Shown: positions 35,549 to 43,852, counted from the stretch's first letter. The stretch: 64,000 nt of DNA from Candidatus Nanosynbacter sp. TM7-076 (GCF_022828325.1 NZ_JAJQJS010000002.1:124001-188000); one strand, 5' to 3'. The notes: generated by a model from the letters alone, not told the origin. Numbers and translations are program-made.

Positions 35549-36898
35549 CTACGTTTCAATCGCAAAAACTGTGTAAACGCCGCTCGCAGTAACTGTAGCT
35601 TCAATAGATTCTTTTGGTATGCCAGATTTTTGGAGCAGCTTAAAACCTTCTTTAATTGAACGCATCCTAACCTTTGGAACCCACCCCATTAGTCCATGCA
35701 AAAATTCTTTTTGTGGGCGATTTACGTTCATGTTGCCAGTGATCATTAGTCCACCAGTTCGTAAAAATTTTAATGATTCTCGTGTCAATTGTTTATAAAC
35801 GCCATCTGGCAGATATTCTCGCAAGCCAGAATCTTCCGCAATATCCAGCTTACGATCACCCAGAACTCCCTTCAAGCTCAAAGGTTTGCCAAGCTTACTG
35901 AATAATCGTTCACAATGAACTTCAATCTTATCTTCCAAATTCCATTTCTTAGCCAAGCTCTGCGCCGCCGCCAGAGACAACGGATCTTGATCTAGCAGGA
36001 TAACCGTTGGTGTCTCACCCGTTTCATCCTTAAGTTTTTTCAGCATCTTCAAAGTCGCTAGTCCTGTTCCGCAGCCAAAACTCATCACCAACATATCGTC
36101 AATTGAACGATTCTCTTTTTCTGCCACTTTCTTCAAGTGATCAATCGATAGACCATTCACTGTTTCCACTCGCTCACGAATGCCAAGCGAATCCGCACAA
36201 TGCCGAATGACGTTAGAAAACTCCTCCGTCACCGGCGCCTGGATAAACTCTCGGACTTCACTAATTCTCTTCTCTACTTCTTCAATAGCCGTCGCTTTAT
36301 CCACGCCGTTGTTGATTTTATCTTGAATCATAACTTCTGTCAGCGGCAAGCCATTAATCTTCTCATCAAATACCGACTCATCCAGCGGACCACTCATAGT
36401 TGGATATTTACCTTCTGACAATATTTCGCCATTTTTGCGAGAAACTCTTAATCTATAAGCTTCAGGAATTGTCAAAAATGTTAGTGCGGAACCTCGCTGA
36501 TTGTGCCACGGCTTCGAAGCAGTCTGATTTTCACCGTACAATAACTTGTCGCGAAAAAACTCCAGATATAAATCTACCTTTTTGCCCCACTTGCCCATTT
36601 TCACAAAAGGAGTTTTATCTAAAACATTCGCAATTGCCGCGGTGGCTAGATTTTTATGAATAAAGTTTTTACGAATCTCTTTTAATTCTGCATCGCCCCG
36701 CTTCAAATAGTTGTATGTATCTTTAATACCATCAGGGTTATTATATGCAGGGTCGGTCTTTTCTCCAATTTTAACCCTACATTCCTCACTTCTAAGATCC
36801 GCAATTTCCTCGTTTAATTTTTTATTAGCTTCATGATCAACTCCATTAAGAAAATCACCCGCTTCTGCAATACACCGTTCGTTCCTAAAGTTTTCCAT
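35549..36898 (-). CDS. class I SAM-dependent methyltransferase, unknown substrate
   Basis: 449 residues. The C-terminal half is a Rossmann methyltransferase with motif I MLVMSFGCGTGLATL (about 275), an acidic loop ILLDQDPLSLAAA and a later GGLMITGNMN strand. The N-terminal 200 residues are helical and charged without a recognised domain. The substrate is unknown; I see no rRNA- or DNA-specific motif such as NPPY. A TGTTATAAT box ends seven bases before the ATG. It lies between the kinase and receiver genes. Confidence 0.7.
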   Translation of the reverse strand: MENFRNERCIAEAGDFLNGVDHEANKKLNEEIADLRSEECRVKIGEKTDPAYNNPDGIKDTYNYLKRGDAELKEIRKNFIHKNLATAAIANVLDKTPFVKMGKWGKKVDLYLEFFRDKLLYGENQTASKPWHNQRGSALTFLTIPEAYRLRVSRKNGEILSEGKYPTMSGPLDESVFDEKINGLPLTEVMIQDKINNGVDKATAIEEVEKRISEVREFIQAPVTEEFSNVIRHCADSLGIRERVETVNGLSIDHLKKVAEKENRSIDDMLVMSFGCGTGLATLKMLKKLKDETGETPTVILLDQDPLSLAAAQSLAKKWNLEDKIEVHCERLFSKLGKPLSLKGVLGDRKLDIAEDSGLREYLPDGVYKQLTRESLKFLRTGGLMITGNMNVNRPQKEFLHGLMGWVPKVRMRSIKEGFKLLQKSGIPKESIEATVTASGVYTVFAIET

Positions 36899-36905
36899 GC
36901 CAAAA

Positions 36906-36914
36906 ATTATAACA
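36906..36914 (-). promoter_or_regulatory. extended -10 of the methyltransferase gene
   Basis: TGTTATAAT, seven bases, then ATG. It is back-to-back with the response-regulator promoter. Confidence 0.6.
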
Positions 36915-36923
36915 TAGTTTATA

Positions 36924-36932
36924 TGATATACT
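36924..36932 (+). promoter_or_regulatory. extended -10 of the response-regulator gene
   Basis: TGATATACT, six bases, then ATG, so predicted leaderless. Confidence 0.6.
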
Positions 36933-36938
36933 TAGAGC

Positions 36939-37310
36939 ATGATAAAAATCGCTATCATTGAAGACGACCCAACCATCAGCCAGATGTACCGAATGAAGTT
37001 CGAATCGGACGGATTTGACGTTCGCTTGGCCGCCAACGGACAAATTGGCATAGAAGTAGTCGAGAAGTTTCAGCCAGATATTATTTTGCTAGATTTACAA
37101 ATGCCAGAAATGGACGGTGCGGAAGCCTTAAAGCGAATTAGGTCTAAAGATTGGGGAAAAACTATTCCCGTTATCGTCCTTACCAACCTCGGCGAAGAAG
37201 AAGCTCCGCACGATTTGAAGAAATTAGGAATTCATAGCTACATCGTAAAAGCAAGCTTAACGCCACGCCAAGTTGTCGAGCAGGTCAAAACTGCCATAAA
37301 AGCCGCTTAA
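36939..37310 (+). CDS. single-domain response regulator (CheY-like receiver)
   Basis: 123 residues, receiver only. The acidic pocket is EDDP (residues 8-9), the phospho-acceptor Asp is in IILLDLQMPEMDG near residue 52, the Thr in VIVLTNLG, and the Lys in YIVKASLTP. With no output domain it must act by protein contact, perhaps on pilus motors or in a relay with the nearby kinase. It converges with folD and overlaps it by four bases. Confidence 0.93.
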   Translation: MIKIAIIEDDPTISQMYRMKFESDGFDVRLAANGQIGIEVVEKFQPDIILLDLQMPEMDGAEALKRIRSKDWGKTIPVIVLTNLGEEEAPHDLKKLGIHSYIVKASLTPRQVVEQVKTAIKAA

Positions 37311-38119
37311 TTTTTTGATTGATTCGCAATCTTTAGACAAGCCGTAATTACATTATCAAACAGCGCAGAAACCGTTAATGGACCAACTCCGCCTTTTTTT
37401 GGTGTAATAATTACATCATTACGTTGACGCACTTCTTCAGATACGTCGCCAACAATTTTTCCATTTTCCGAAGCAGTTCCCGCGTCAATAACAACCGCCT
37501 TAGTCTTAATCATCTGGCTTTTAATCAGCCCTGGAACTCCAGTTGCCGACACGATAATATCGTAATTTATCAATTGAGATAAGTCGTCACCTTTTTCAAA
37601 AACCGTCACATCGACGTCAGACTTCAGCCACATCCTCTCGAGAGGAGCACCAACCAAACGACCTCGCCCAACAATTGCAACTTTTTTATTTTTCAAGTCA
37701 ACGCCATATCCAGCCAGTAGCCAATTGATAGCCGTTGGTGTGGCTGCCTGAAAAATCGCCTTTTTGCGCAGGCCGTCAACATCTTTACCTTCTCGAATAC
37801 TCTCGAGTAATTCCTCAGTCTGATCAGAATTACTAATCGGCAATTGCAGAATTATTCCTTGAACATCGTCTCGATTGTTCAATTCTTGAATCACCTCCAA
37901 AGCGCCGCCCGCAGGGACTCGATGAATCTCCACGTCAACCAAAATATCAGCGCCATATCTCTGTTTCAGTCGCATATACGTTTCAATAACTGGATTTTCG
38001 ACATCAGTAACAATTGCCAAACGAGGATTAATACGCCAAGCCTGTCTTAAAGCTCGCACCTGTTTCGCCTGGCGCTCCTTGATAAATCCAGCTAATTCTG
38101 AGCCATTTAGTTCTCTCAT
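37307..38119 (-). CDS. folD: bifunctional methylenetetrahydrofolate dehydrogenase/cyclohydrolase
   Basis: About 270 residues. The active site is marked by a YxxxK-type segment (TYMRLKQRYGAD), and the nucleotide fold by VAIVGRGRLVGAPLERM, SATGVPG and PKKGGVGPLTV. It interconverts C1-folates for purine and formyl-Met synthesis and pairs metabolically with glyA in this window. The frame is open to 38146. The ATG at 38119 (MRELNGSEL) lies eight bases after TGCTATACT and fits the family start. Confidence 0.92.
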   Translation of the reverse strand: MRELNGSELAGFIKERQAKQVRALRQAWRINPRLAIVTDVENPVIETYMRLKQRYGADILVDVEIHRVPAGGALEVIQELNNRDDVQGIILQLPISNSDQTEELLESIREGKDVDGLRKKAIFQAATPTAINWLLAGYGVDLKNKKVAIVGRGRLVGAPLERMWLKSDVDVTVFEKGDDLSQLINYDIIVSATGVPGLIKSQMIKTKAVVIDAGTASENGKIVGDVSEEVRQRNDVIITPKKGGVGPLTVSALFDNVITACLKIANQSKN

Positions 38120-38127
38120 TGTCATTA

Positions 38128-38136
38128 AGTATAGCA
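38128..38136 (-). promoter_or_regulatory. extended -10 of folD
   Basis: TGCTATACT eight bases before the preferred ATG at 38119. Another in-frame ATG lies two bases after the box. Confidence 0.5.
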
Positions 38137-38147
38137 ATTTTACCATC

Positions 38148-38176
38148 TTGAGTACAGATATAGTGTGTGCTATAAT
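38148..38176 (+). promoter_or_regulatory. promoter of tRNA-His
   Basis: TTGAGT, a 17-base spacer and TATAAT preceded by TGC. Confidence 0.7.
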
Positions 38177-38194
38177 TTGAGAAGCTTGGTTTAT

Positions 38195-38272
38195 GGCGGA
38201 TGTAGCTCAGCTGGTTAGAGCGCTGGATTGTGGCTCCGGAGGCCGTGGGTTCGAACCCCATCATTCGCCCCA
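38195..38272 (+). tRNA. tRNA-His (anticodon GTG)
   Basis: 78 bases including the encoded G at -1 opposite C73, the histidine identity element. Acceptor GCGGATG pairs with CATTCGC, and CCA is encoded. The anticodon loop is in GGATTGTGGCTCC. Confidence 0.95.
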
Positions 38273-38321
38273 AGTTTTACGACAATTTATTCACACCGAT
38301 AAATTATTTTCAATAAAACGG

Positions 38322-38349
38322 TAGACTTTTTTATTGATTGTTGTATAAT
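38322..38349 (+). promoter_or_regulatory. promoter of tRNA-Lys
   Basis: TAGACT, a 16-base spacer and TATAAT, eight bases before the tRNA. Confidence 0.6.
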
Positions 38350-38357
38350 GAAGTTGT

Positions 38358-38434
38358 GGGCCAGTAGCTCAGCTGGTTAGAGCACCTGCCTCTTAAGCAG
38401 GGTGTCGAGGGTTCGAGCCCCTCCTGGCCCTCCA
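38358..38434 (+). tRNA. tRNA-Lys (anticodon CTT)
   Basis: 77 bases with encoded CCA. The acceptor GGGCCAG pairs perfectly with CTGGCCC, the anticodon stem is CCTGC/GCAGG with loop CTCTTAA. The discriminator is T73, where bacterial tRNA-Lys usually has A. Confidence 0.93.
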
Positions 38435-38442
38435 AAAAATAA

Positions 38443-38467
38443 CCTCACACGAAGTGAGGATTTTTTT
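38443..38467. terminator. bidirectional terminator between tRNA-Lys and the 137-aa gene
   Basis: CCTCAC, a five-base loop and GTGAGG are followed by ATTTTTTT on the plus strand. The minus strand has TTATTTTTT. Confidence 0.85.
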
Positions 38468-38469
38468 AT

Positions 38470-38883
38470 TTATCCAAACGGATTATATCCGCGAGAAGGC
38501 GGCTCACGAAAAGTAGTTCGATTAGCGTTAAACGATCGACGAGAATTGTCCACGCTTGACTGAACATTATTATTTTGTAAACCGTTGACTCGTCGATTAC
38601 CGCCAGACAAGCCAGCGTCATCAGGATTATTGTTAGCGACTCTCGACCGAGGCGCTACACCCATTTCCGCACCAAATCGTCTTCGATTGTCAGAATTATT
38701 GGCCGATATCGAAGATCCATATCCCTTAATATATCGGCGCTCCGAATTCACGCTACGATTAGCGGTCAGCATTCTGCCAGTATCCCCATACGCTCTAGAG
38801 CTGTTGTCGCTCAACGTATTCATACGACCATATAGCCTTTCCATCATTTCCCGCGTCATTTGCGGTTTTTTATTCGCATCCAT
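38470..38883 (-). CDS. hypothetical Asn/Arg/Ser-rich disordered protein
   Basis: 137 residues, rich in Asn, Arg, Ser and Gly (GGNRRVNGLQNNNVQSSVDN). There is no signal peptide or membrane helix, and it is probably disordered and positively charged, so it might bind nucleic acid or a partner. The N-terminus (MTREMMERLYGRMNTL) is the only helix-like part. A GGGGG Shine-Dalgarno lies five bases before the ATG. It lies between tRNA genes and converges on tRNA-Lys. Confidence 0.6.
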   Translation of the reverse strand: MDANKKPQMTREMMERLYGRMNTLSDNSSRAYGDTGRMLTANRSVNSERRYIKGYGSSISANNSDNRRRFGAEMGVAPRSRVANNNPDDAGLSGGNRRVNGLQNNNVQSSVDNSRRSFNANRTTFREPPSRGYNPFG

Positions 38884-38907
38884 ATATCCCCCATTAGTTA
38901 TATGAAA

Positions 38908-38984
38908 TGGTGCCCCGAGTAGGATTCGAACCTACGACCTTGAGCTTAGAAGTCTCCTGCTCTATCCAACTGAGCTATCAGGGC
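38908..38984 (-). tRNA. tRNA-Arg (anticodon TCT)
   Basis: 77 bases with encoded CCA. Acceptor GCCCTGA pairs with TCGGGGC, the T arm GTAGG/CCTAC is perfect, and the loop CTTCTAA carries the anticodon. In the anticodon stem GGAGA/GCTCA only the three central pairs form; positions 27-43 and 31-39 are purine-purine mismatches. A TGCTATAAT box at 38998-38993 drives it. Confidence 0.88.
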
Positions 38985-38987
38985 GTA

Positions 38988-39016
38988 TTCACATTATAGC
39001 ATCTTTCTGCTACAAT
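38988..39016 (+). promoter_or_regulatory. promoter of tRNA-Gly
   Basis: TTCACA, a 17-base spacer and TACAAT preceded by TGC. It overlaps the divergent tRNA-Arg promoter. Confidence 0.6.
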
Positions 39017-39027
39017 AGTAAAAGCTT

Positions 39028-39102
39028 GCGGGTGTAGTACAGCGGTTAGTATGCAAGTTTTCCAAACTTGAGATGGGAGTTCGATTCTCCCCACCCGCAC
39101 CA
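39028..39102 (+). tRNA. tRNA-Gly (anticodon TCC)
   Basis: 75 bases with encoded CCA. Acceptor GCGGGTG pairs with CACCCGC, anticodon stem CAAGT/ACTTG with loop TTTCCAA, T arm GGGAG/CTCCC. I see no TCA-anticodon tRNA-Gly here. Confidence 0.95.
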
Positions 39103-39134
39103 AGTTAGACAATTTCAATCCATAAAGGGCATCG

Positions 39135-40940
39135 ATGGATCCATATATTTATACAGAAAAGCCAAAATACCAACCGCATGACATTGAAGATGCGTCCGAA
39201 TTTTATGATGTAATTGAACGAAGCAGCTTAACGCATCAATTGTCCGAAAACCGACCATATGTTTATTGGACAATGGAAATTTATGATAAATCCAACGGTA
39301 TTAAAGGTGGTGGCGGACTTGGAGTTTTGGCAGCGGACACGCGACGTGTAGCTGAAAAATTGGAAGTTCCATTCGTAGTAGTGACGCCGTTTTATCGTAG
39401 CGAATCACACCAAAAAATTACCGACCTCGCACAAGAAGAGTTTTCGGAATCCGTTTCACCTCAAGATTACGGATTTGAATATATTGACGAAGTTTTCGTA
39501 AGTTCAAACGGATTCCCAGACGCAAGCTTAAGCATTTTCAAGAAGACGCTCGGTTCAACACAATTTGTTACAATTTCAGAACCGAACTTTGGACAATTGT
39601 ACGAAGGTGACGGATCCGGCGACCATAGATTATACCAAGAAGTAGCGCTGGGATTTGGCGGCTATAAAGCATTAAAACTCCTCGGCATTAAGCCGGCCGT
39701 TATTCAACTTAATGAGACCGCAACAATTTTTGCTGCATTGGCGCGACTAGACGAGCTGTGCGCCAACGGAATGAATTTATACGAAGCCATCGTTTACGTT
39801 CGCAAGCACACACTTTACACGAACCACACACTTCTTCAAGCGGCCGAACCGGAATTCCATCGTTCGCAATTTGAAAAATTAGTTCTGCCAAATATAAAGA
39901 GCAACGCCGTGCGCTGTTGGCTAATGGAGCAATTCCGTAATGACAGACTGAGGCCGAATCTTTTGGCAATTGAACTTACTGAAGCGAAGAATGGTGTAAG
40001 TAAGTTACACGCCCGCGTGGCAAATTTCCGCGACCGCAACAACGACAAAGTCAAATTTCAAGCCATTACCAATGGAATAGATCTTGAAACGTGGGTACTG
40101 CCTGAAATATTGCAGACATATCGCGACCACGGCATTATCGATAAATTTGGATTGCCCACAAATGATTTTTCTGAAAAATTAAACTCGCTGAGTAGCGCGG
40201 ATTTGAGGTATTTGAAAAAACTCGGTCGAAAGGAATTGAATCGAGTCCTATTGAGTCGCCAAGACCAGTACGGAAAATCCATACAAATCCCAGAAAATGC
40301 AATATTATTCGACTTCAAGCGAAGATTCGCCAATTACAAACGACCTTATATGCCGTTTGAAAACCCGGATTCATTGCGTCAAATTCTCATCAGTCACAAC
40401 GCGCATTATATTCTGACAGGAAAAGTCCACCAAGGCGACGTGACGATGTATCAAAAATTGCTCGAGATATTAAAATTGATCGACAACGATCCGGTCCTCA
40501 AGGAGCGTGTTCATTACATACAAGATTACGACGAAGAGTTGGGACGAGCGTTAGCAATCGGCTCGGATGCTTCGATAAATATTCCTATTGTCGGGTTAGA
40601 AGCGTGCGGCACGTCGTGGGAAAAAGACGTCGCCAATCTGAAACTCCTCATCTCCACTAGTGACGGCGGCGTTGCCGACATCCAGCCAATCGCTTGCCTC
40701 GAGGTTACCGGGAGAAACTACGAAGCTGAAGTTTCATCTCTGTACGTCAACATGCATAAAGCTGCCGCTATTTTAAAAAATGACCAATTGCTAGAAAAAC
40801 ATATCCGCCACCAATTAAGCAACTATTTGCCAATTATTTCCGGCGCCCGAATGATGAAAGATTATCTCAAATTTATTTTTCCAAAACCGCAAATCCAGCC
40901 TAAAAAAGAACCGCAGATTAAGCGAATTCCTATTCAATAA
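39135..40940 (+). CDS. glgP: alpha-glucan phosphorylase (GT35 family, short form)
   Basis: 601 residues, shorter than the roughly 800 of E. coli GlgP and its maltodextrin relative. The N-terminal half has the family's GGGGLGVLAADTRR motif and a phosphorylase-like HTLYTNHTLL segment. The PLP motif EASGTGNMK of classical enzymes appears as EACGTSWEK, with the Lys in register. The later catalytic part TSDGGVADI follows. It would release glucose 1-phosphate from glycogen, starch or maltodextrin. No glycogen synthase is seen here, so imported or host glucan is a possible substrate. It converges with murA, overlapping by 11 bases. Confidence 0.8.
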   Translation: MDPYIYTEKPKYQPHDIEDASEFYDVIERSSLTHQLSENRPYVYWTMEIYDKSNGIKGGGGLGVLAADTRRVAEKLEVPFVVVTPFYRSESHQKITDLAQEEFSESVSPQDYGFEYIDEVFVSSNGFPDASLSIFKKTLGSTQFVTISEPNFGQLYEGDGSGDHRLYQEVALGFGGYKALKLLGIKPAVIQLNETATIFAALARLDELCANGMNLYEAIVYVRKHTLYTNHTLLQAAEPEFHRSQFEKLVLPNIKSNAVRCWLMEQFRNDRLRPNLLAIELTEAKNGVSKLHARVANFRDRNNDKVKFQAITNGIDLETWVLPEILQTYRDHGIIDKFGLPTNDFSEKLNSLSSADLRYLKKLGRKELNRVLLSRQDQYGKSIQIPENAILFDFKRRFANYKRPYMPFENPDSLRQILISHNAHYILTGKVHQGDVTMYQKLLEILKLIDNDPVLKERVHYIQDYDEELGRALAIGSDASINIPIVGLEACGTSWEKDVANLKLLISTSDGGVADIQPIACLEVTGRNYEAEVSSLYVNMHKAAAILKNDQLLEKHIRHQLSNYLPIISGARMMKDYLKFIFPKPQIQPKKEPQIKRIPIQ

Positions 40941-42453
40941 TCACTTCAATCTCAGCACCTAGCGAATTTAATCGTGCCGCCAATTCCTCGTATCCGCGAT
41001 TAATCGAATATACATCGCGCAGAATCGATACACCTGGAGCAGCAAGCATTGCCAAAAGTATCACAACGGACGGACGAAGCGCTGGCGGAGCAACAACGTC
41101 AGCCGGCTTCCATCTTGTTGGGCCAGTGATATAAACACGGTGTGGATCAACCAACTCGATTTGCGCATTCAGCTTGCTTAACTCCGTAAAGTAAATTGCT
41201 CGGTTCTCGTAACTCCAGTCGTGAACCAACGTACGCCCCTTAGCCACCGTCGCGATAAGACCCAAGAACGGCAAATTGTCCATATTAATTCCAGGAAATG
41301 GCAAGGCGTGAAGTTTATCCTTGGCAGCCTGGAGTTTGGAGCGCTGCAATTTAATATCAACCAAACGAGTTTGCCCATTATTAGCAAAATATTCCTTGCT
41401 GAGTTCAAATTTAAGACCCATTTCCGCCAATGTCGCTAGTTCAATTTCCAAGAATTCAATCGGCGCGCGGCGAACGGTAATTTCCGAATCCGTCACCACA
41501 GCCGCCGCAATAAAACTCATCGCTTCAATTGGATCTTCGCTCGGATAATAGTCCAGATTTTTACTAATGCGCTTACGACCTGTAATTTTCAAGGTCGTCG
41601 TACCAATTCCCTCAATTTTCACGCCCAACTTTTTCAAGAAGAAACAGACATCTTGAACCATATAGTTTGGGCTAGCATTGCGGATGATAGTAGTGTTTGG
41701 TGACAACGCCGCAGCCATAATGATATTTTCCGTCACCGTATCGCCGCGCTCCGTCAATAAAATCGTTCGATCGCCAGAATTGACATCAGTTTTTGCGTGA
41801 TAATAATCAGTTTCCGCCGTGACATTCATTCCAAAATGTCTCAAACCACTAAGATGCGGCTCAACTGTGCGCTTACCTAAATTACAGCCGCCGGCAAACG
41901 GCAATTTGAAATCGTCATATTGATGTAATAGCGGGCCAAGGAACATAATCACAGTCCTAGTTCTCTTCGCCGCAGTAATATCCATATCTTCAAGCTTCAA
42001 GCGCGCTGGCGGCATAATCTCAAGATCACTGCCATCCAACCAGCGAGTTTTAACGCCAATCGAGTTCAGAACCTCAATAATTCGATTAACTTCTTCAATT
42101 CGCGCCACTTTCCTAAGCGTCGTCTTCCCCTTGTTCAACAAACTTGCACAGAGAAGGCCCACTGCGGCGTTTTTACTAGTCTTAACCTGTATCTCACCAG
42201 ACAATTTTTTGCCGCCAGTTACCTTAAAATTCATTTTTCCGGAATGATTTACGGTCACAATATTGTTATTAAGTACTTCACTAATTCGAGCAATCATTTC
42301 AATACTAATATTCTGACCCCCGTTTTCAATGCGATTAATAGCACTTTGCGACGTACCAATCGCCTCAGCTAATTGCGTCTGCGTCAGACCTTGTTTTTGA
42401 CGATTTTCAGCGATTAAATTGCCGATTTTTTGAAGATACTTGTCTTTTATCAT
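40930..42453 (-). CDS. murA: XRE helix-turn-helix fused to UDP-GlcNAc 1-carboxyvinyltransferase (MurA)
   Basis: 507 residues. Residues 1-70 are a Cro/C1-type HTH (LTQTQLAEAIGTSQSAINRIENG). Residues 75-507 are a complete MurA: KTSKNAA (Lys22/Asn23 equivalents), the PEP-binding Cys in AGGCNLGKRTVEPHL, and the catalytic Asp in PFPGINMDNLPF. MurA starts peptidoglycan synthesis by adding enolpyruvyl to UDP-GlcNAc. The Cys means normal fosfomycin chemistry. The fusion places a DNA-binding domain on a metabolic enzyme. The ATG at 42453 lies six bases after TGATATAAT, within a region of TGATAT repeats shared with the divergent glyA. Confidence 0.93.
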   Translation of the reverse strand: MIKDKYLQKIGNLIAENRQKQGLTQTQLAEAIGTSQSAINRIENGGQNISIEMIARISEVLNNNIVTVNHSGKMNFKVTGGKKLSGEIQVKTSKNAAVGLLCASLLNKGKTTLRKVARIEEVNRIIEVLNSIGVKTRWLDGSDLEIMPPARLKLEDMDITAAKRTRTVIMFLGPLLHQYDDFKLPFAGGCNLGKRTVEPHLSGLRHFGMNVTAETDYYHAKTDVNSGDRTILLTERGDTVTENIIMAAALSPNTTIIRNASPNYMVQDVCFFLKKLGVKIEGIGTTTLKITGRKRISKNLDYYPSEDPIEAMSFIAAAVVTDSEITVRRAPIEFLEIELATLAEMGLKFELSKEYFANNGQTRLVDIKLQRSKLQAAKDKLHALPFPGINMDNLPFLGLIATVAKGRTLVHDWSYENRAIYFTELSKLNAQIELVDPHRVYITGPTRWKPADVVAPPALRPSVVILLAMLAAPGVSILRDVYSINRGYEELAARLNSLGAEIEVIIE

Positions 42454-42459
42454 GCGTAA

Positions 42460-42497
42460 ATTATATCACTAATGATATATATAAGCAATGATATAAT
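42460..42497. promoter_or_regulatory. divergent murA/glyA promoters with TGATAT repeats
   Basis: Two outward TGATATAAT boxes: minus 42468-42460 for murA and plus 42489-42497 for glyA. A third TGATAT at 42473-42478 makes an inverted repeat with the murA box (ATATCA, four bases, TGATAT). The repeats may be operators for the XRE domain of MurA, though two of the three are also -10 elements. Confidence 0.5.
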
Positions 42498-42519
42498 AAG
42501 TATTAATGGAGGTTTAGTC

Positions 42520-43788
42520 ATGAAAGACAAGCAAATTGAAGAACTTATAAAAGCAGAAAAAAAGCGTCAAACGGACGGCCTGGAACTGATTCCTAGCGAG
42601 AATTACGTTTCATCAGATGTGCTTCAGGCGCTCGGTAGCGTTTTCACTAATAAATATTCAGAAGGCTACCCTGGTCGACGCTATTACGGCGGACAAGAAA
42701 ACACTGATCAAGTCGAACGGTTGGCAATTGACCGCGCTAAGAAACTTTTTAAAGCCGATCACGCTAACGTCCAGCCACATTCTGGCGCGCAGGCTAATGA
42801 GGCAGTCTATTACGCTTGGTGCGAGCCTGGCGACACTATTCTGGCTATGGATTTGGCTCACGGCGGACATCTTACGCACGGCGCCCCGGTTACTCGTAGT
42901 GCCAGAGAGTACAATTTCATTCGCTATGGTATAAAAAATATCGACACTGGCGAAATTGACTATGAAGAAATTCGTCAATTAGCCTTAAAGCACAAACCAA
43001 AGATCATTTTGGCGGGATTTTCGGCATATCCACGAGAGCTAGATTACGAAAAATTTGCCGAAATTGGCAATGAAGTCGGTGCCATGCTAATGGCAGACAT
43101 GAGCCATATTGCAGGGCTAATTGTTAGTGGCGTTGCCAAAAATCCGTTCGACTATGGCTTTCATGTAATTACCACAACAACTCATAAAACTCTACGTGGA
43201 CCACGAGGCGGGCTGATTCTTAGTCGAGGAATAGTTGGCAATCCGTTGAAAAAACCAGAGAAAACTCTCGAGAATTTACCTACATTGATTGATCGAGCAG
43301 TCTTCCCTGGCACGCAAGGTGGACCGCACATGCACACCATCGCTGCAAAAGCCGTAGCGTTCGGTGAAGCTTTACGGCCAGAATTCAAAGATTACGCCGA
43401 GCAAATTGTTAAAAATGCAAAAAGACTGGCGGAAGAGTTGCAAAAGCGCGGCTTTAAACTAGTGACTGGCGGCACTAGCAACCATTTGATTCTGGCAGAT
43501 ATTCACAGCAGCTTCGGTATTGACGGCAAGGAAGCGGAAATCGCCATGGATAAAATTGGTCTGACGCTGAATGCTAATGCGATTCCAGATGACCCTCTGC
43601 CAAGATTTAGACCGAGCGGCATTCGCCTAGGCACACCAGCTGTCACAACGCGAGGCGCCAAAGAAGACGACATGGAAAAAATCGCGGAATGGATGAGGCA
43701 GTCAATAGACAATCGCGATAATGACGATGAGTTGACTGAACTCCGTAAAGAAGTCGTAGAATTCTGCCATACTCTACGCGATATTTAA
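42520..43788 (+). CDS. glyA: serine hydroxymethyltransferase
   Basis: 422 residues. The PLP Lys lies in VITTTTHKTLRGPRGG. Other signatures are IPSENYVSSDV, YSEGYPGRRYYGG and the folate-side SGIRLGTPAVTTRG. It moves a one-carbon unit from serine to tetrahydrofolate, working with FolD. An upstream in-frame ATG at 42472 lies inside the promoter. The ATG at 42520 has TGGAGG seven bases upstream. The leader is about 16 bases. Confidence 0.97.
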   Translation: MKDKQIEELIKAEKKRQTDGLELIPSENYVSSDVLQALGSVFTNKYSEGYPGRRYYGGQENTDQVERLAIDRAKKLFKADHANVQPHSGAQANEAVYYAWCEPGDTILAMDLAHGGHLTHGAPVTRSAREYNFIRYGIKNIDTGEIDYEEIRQLALKHKPKIILAGFSAYPRELDYEKFAEIGNEVGAMLMADMSHIAGLIVSGVAKNPFDYGFHVITTTTHKTLRGPRGGLILSRGIVGNPLKKPEKTLENLPTLIDRAVFPGTQGGPHMHTIAAKAVAFGEALRPEFKDYAEQIVKNAKRLAEELQKRGFKLVTGGTSNHLILADIHSSFGIDGKEAEIAMDKIGLTLNANAIPDDPLPRFRPSGIRLGTPAVTTRGAKEDDMEKIAEWMRQSIDNRDNDDELTELRKEVVEFCHTLRDI

Positions 43789-43802
43789 TGTAAACCCGCA
43801 TA

Positions 43803-43840
43803 TAAAAAAACTCTGGCTTAATGCCAGAGTTTCTTATTTA
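43803..43840. terminator. bidirectional terminator between glyA and pilA
   Basis: AAACTCTGGC and GCCAGAGTTT form ten perfect pairs around TTAAT. The plus strand continues CTTATTT, and the minus strand ends in a T run. Confidence 0.9.
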
Positions 43841-43852
43841 TATGATTCTTAA

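Noticed and set aside
38028..38273. 81-codon open frame over the tRNA-His gene
   Set aside because: It lies on the antisense strand of a clear tRNA and folD upstream region.
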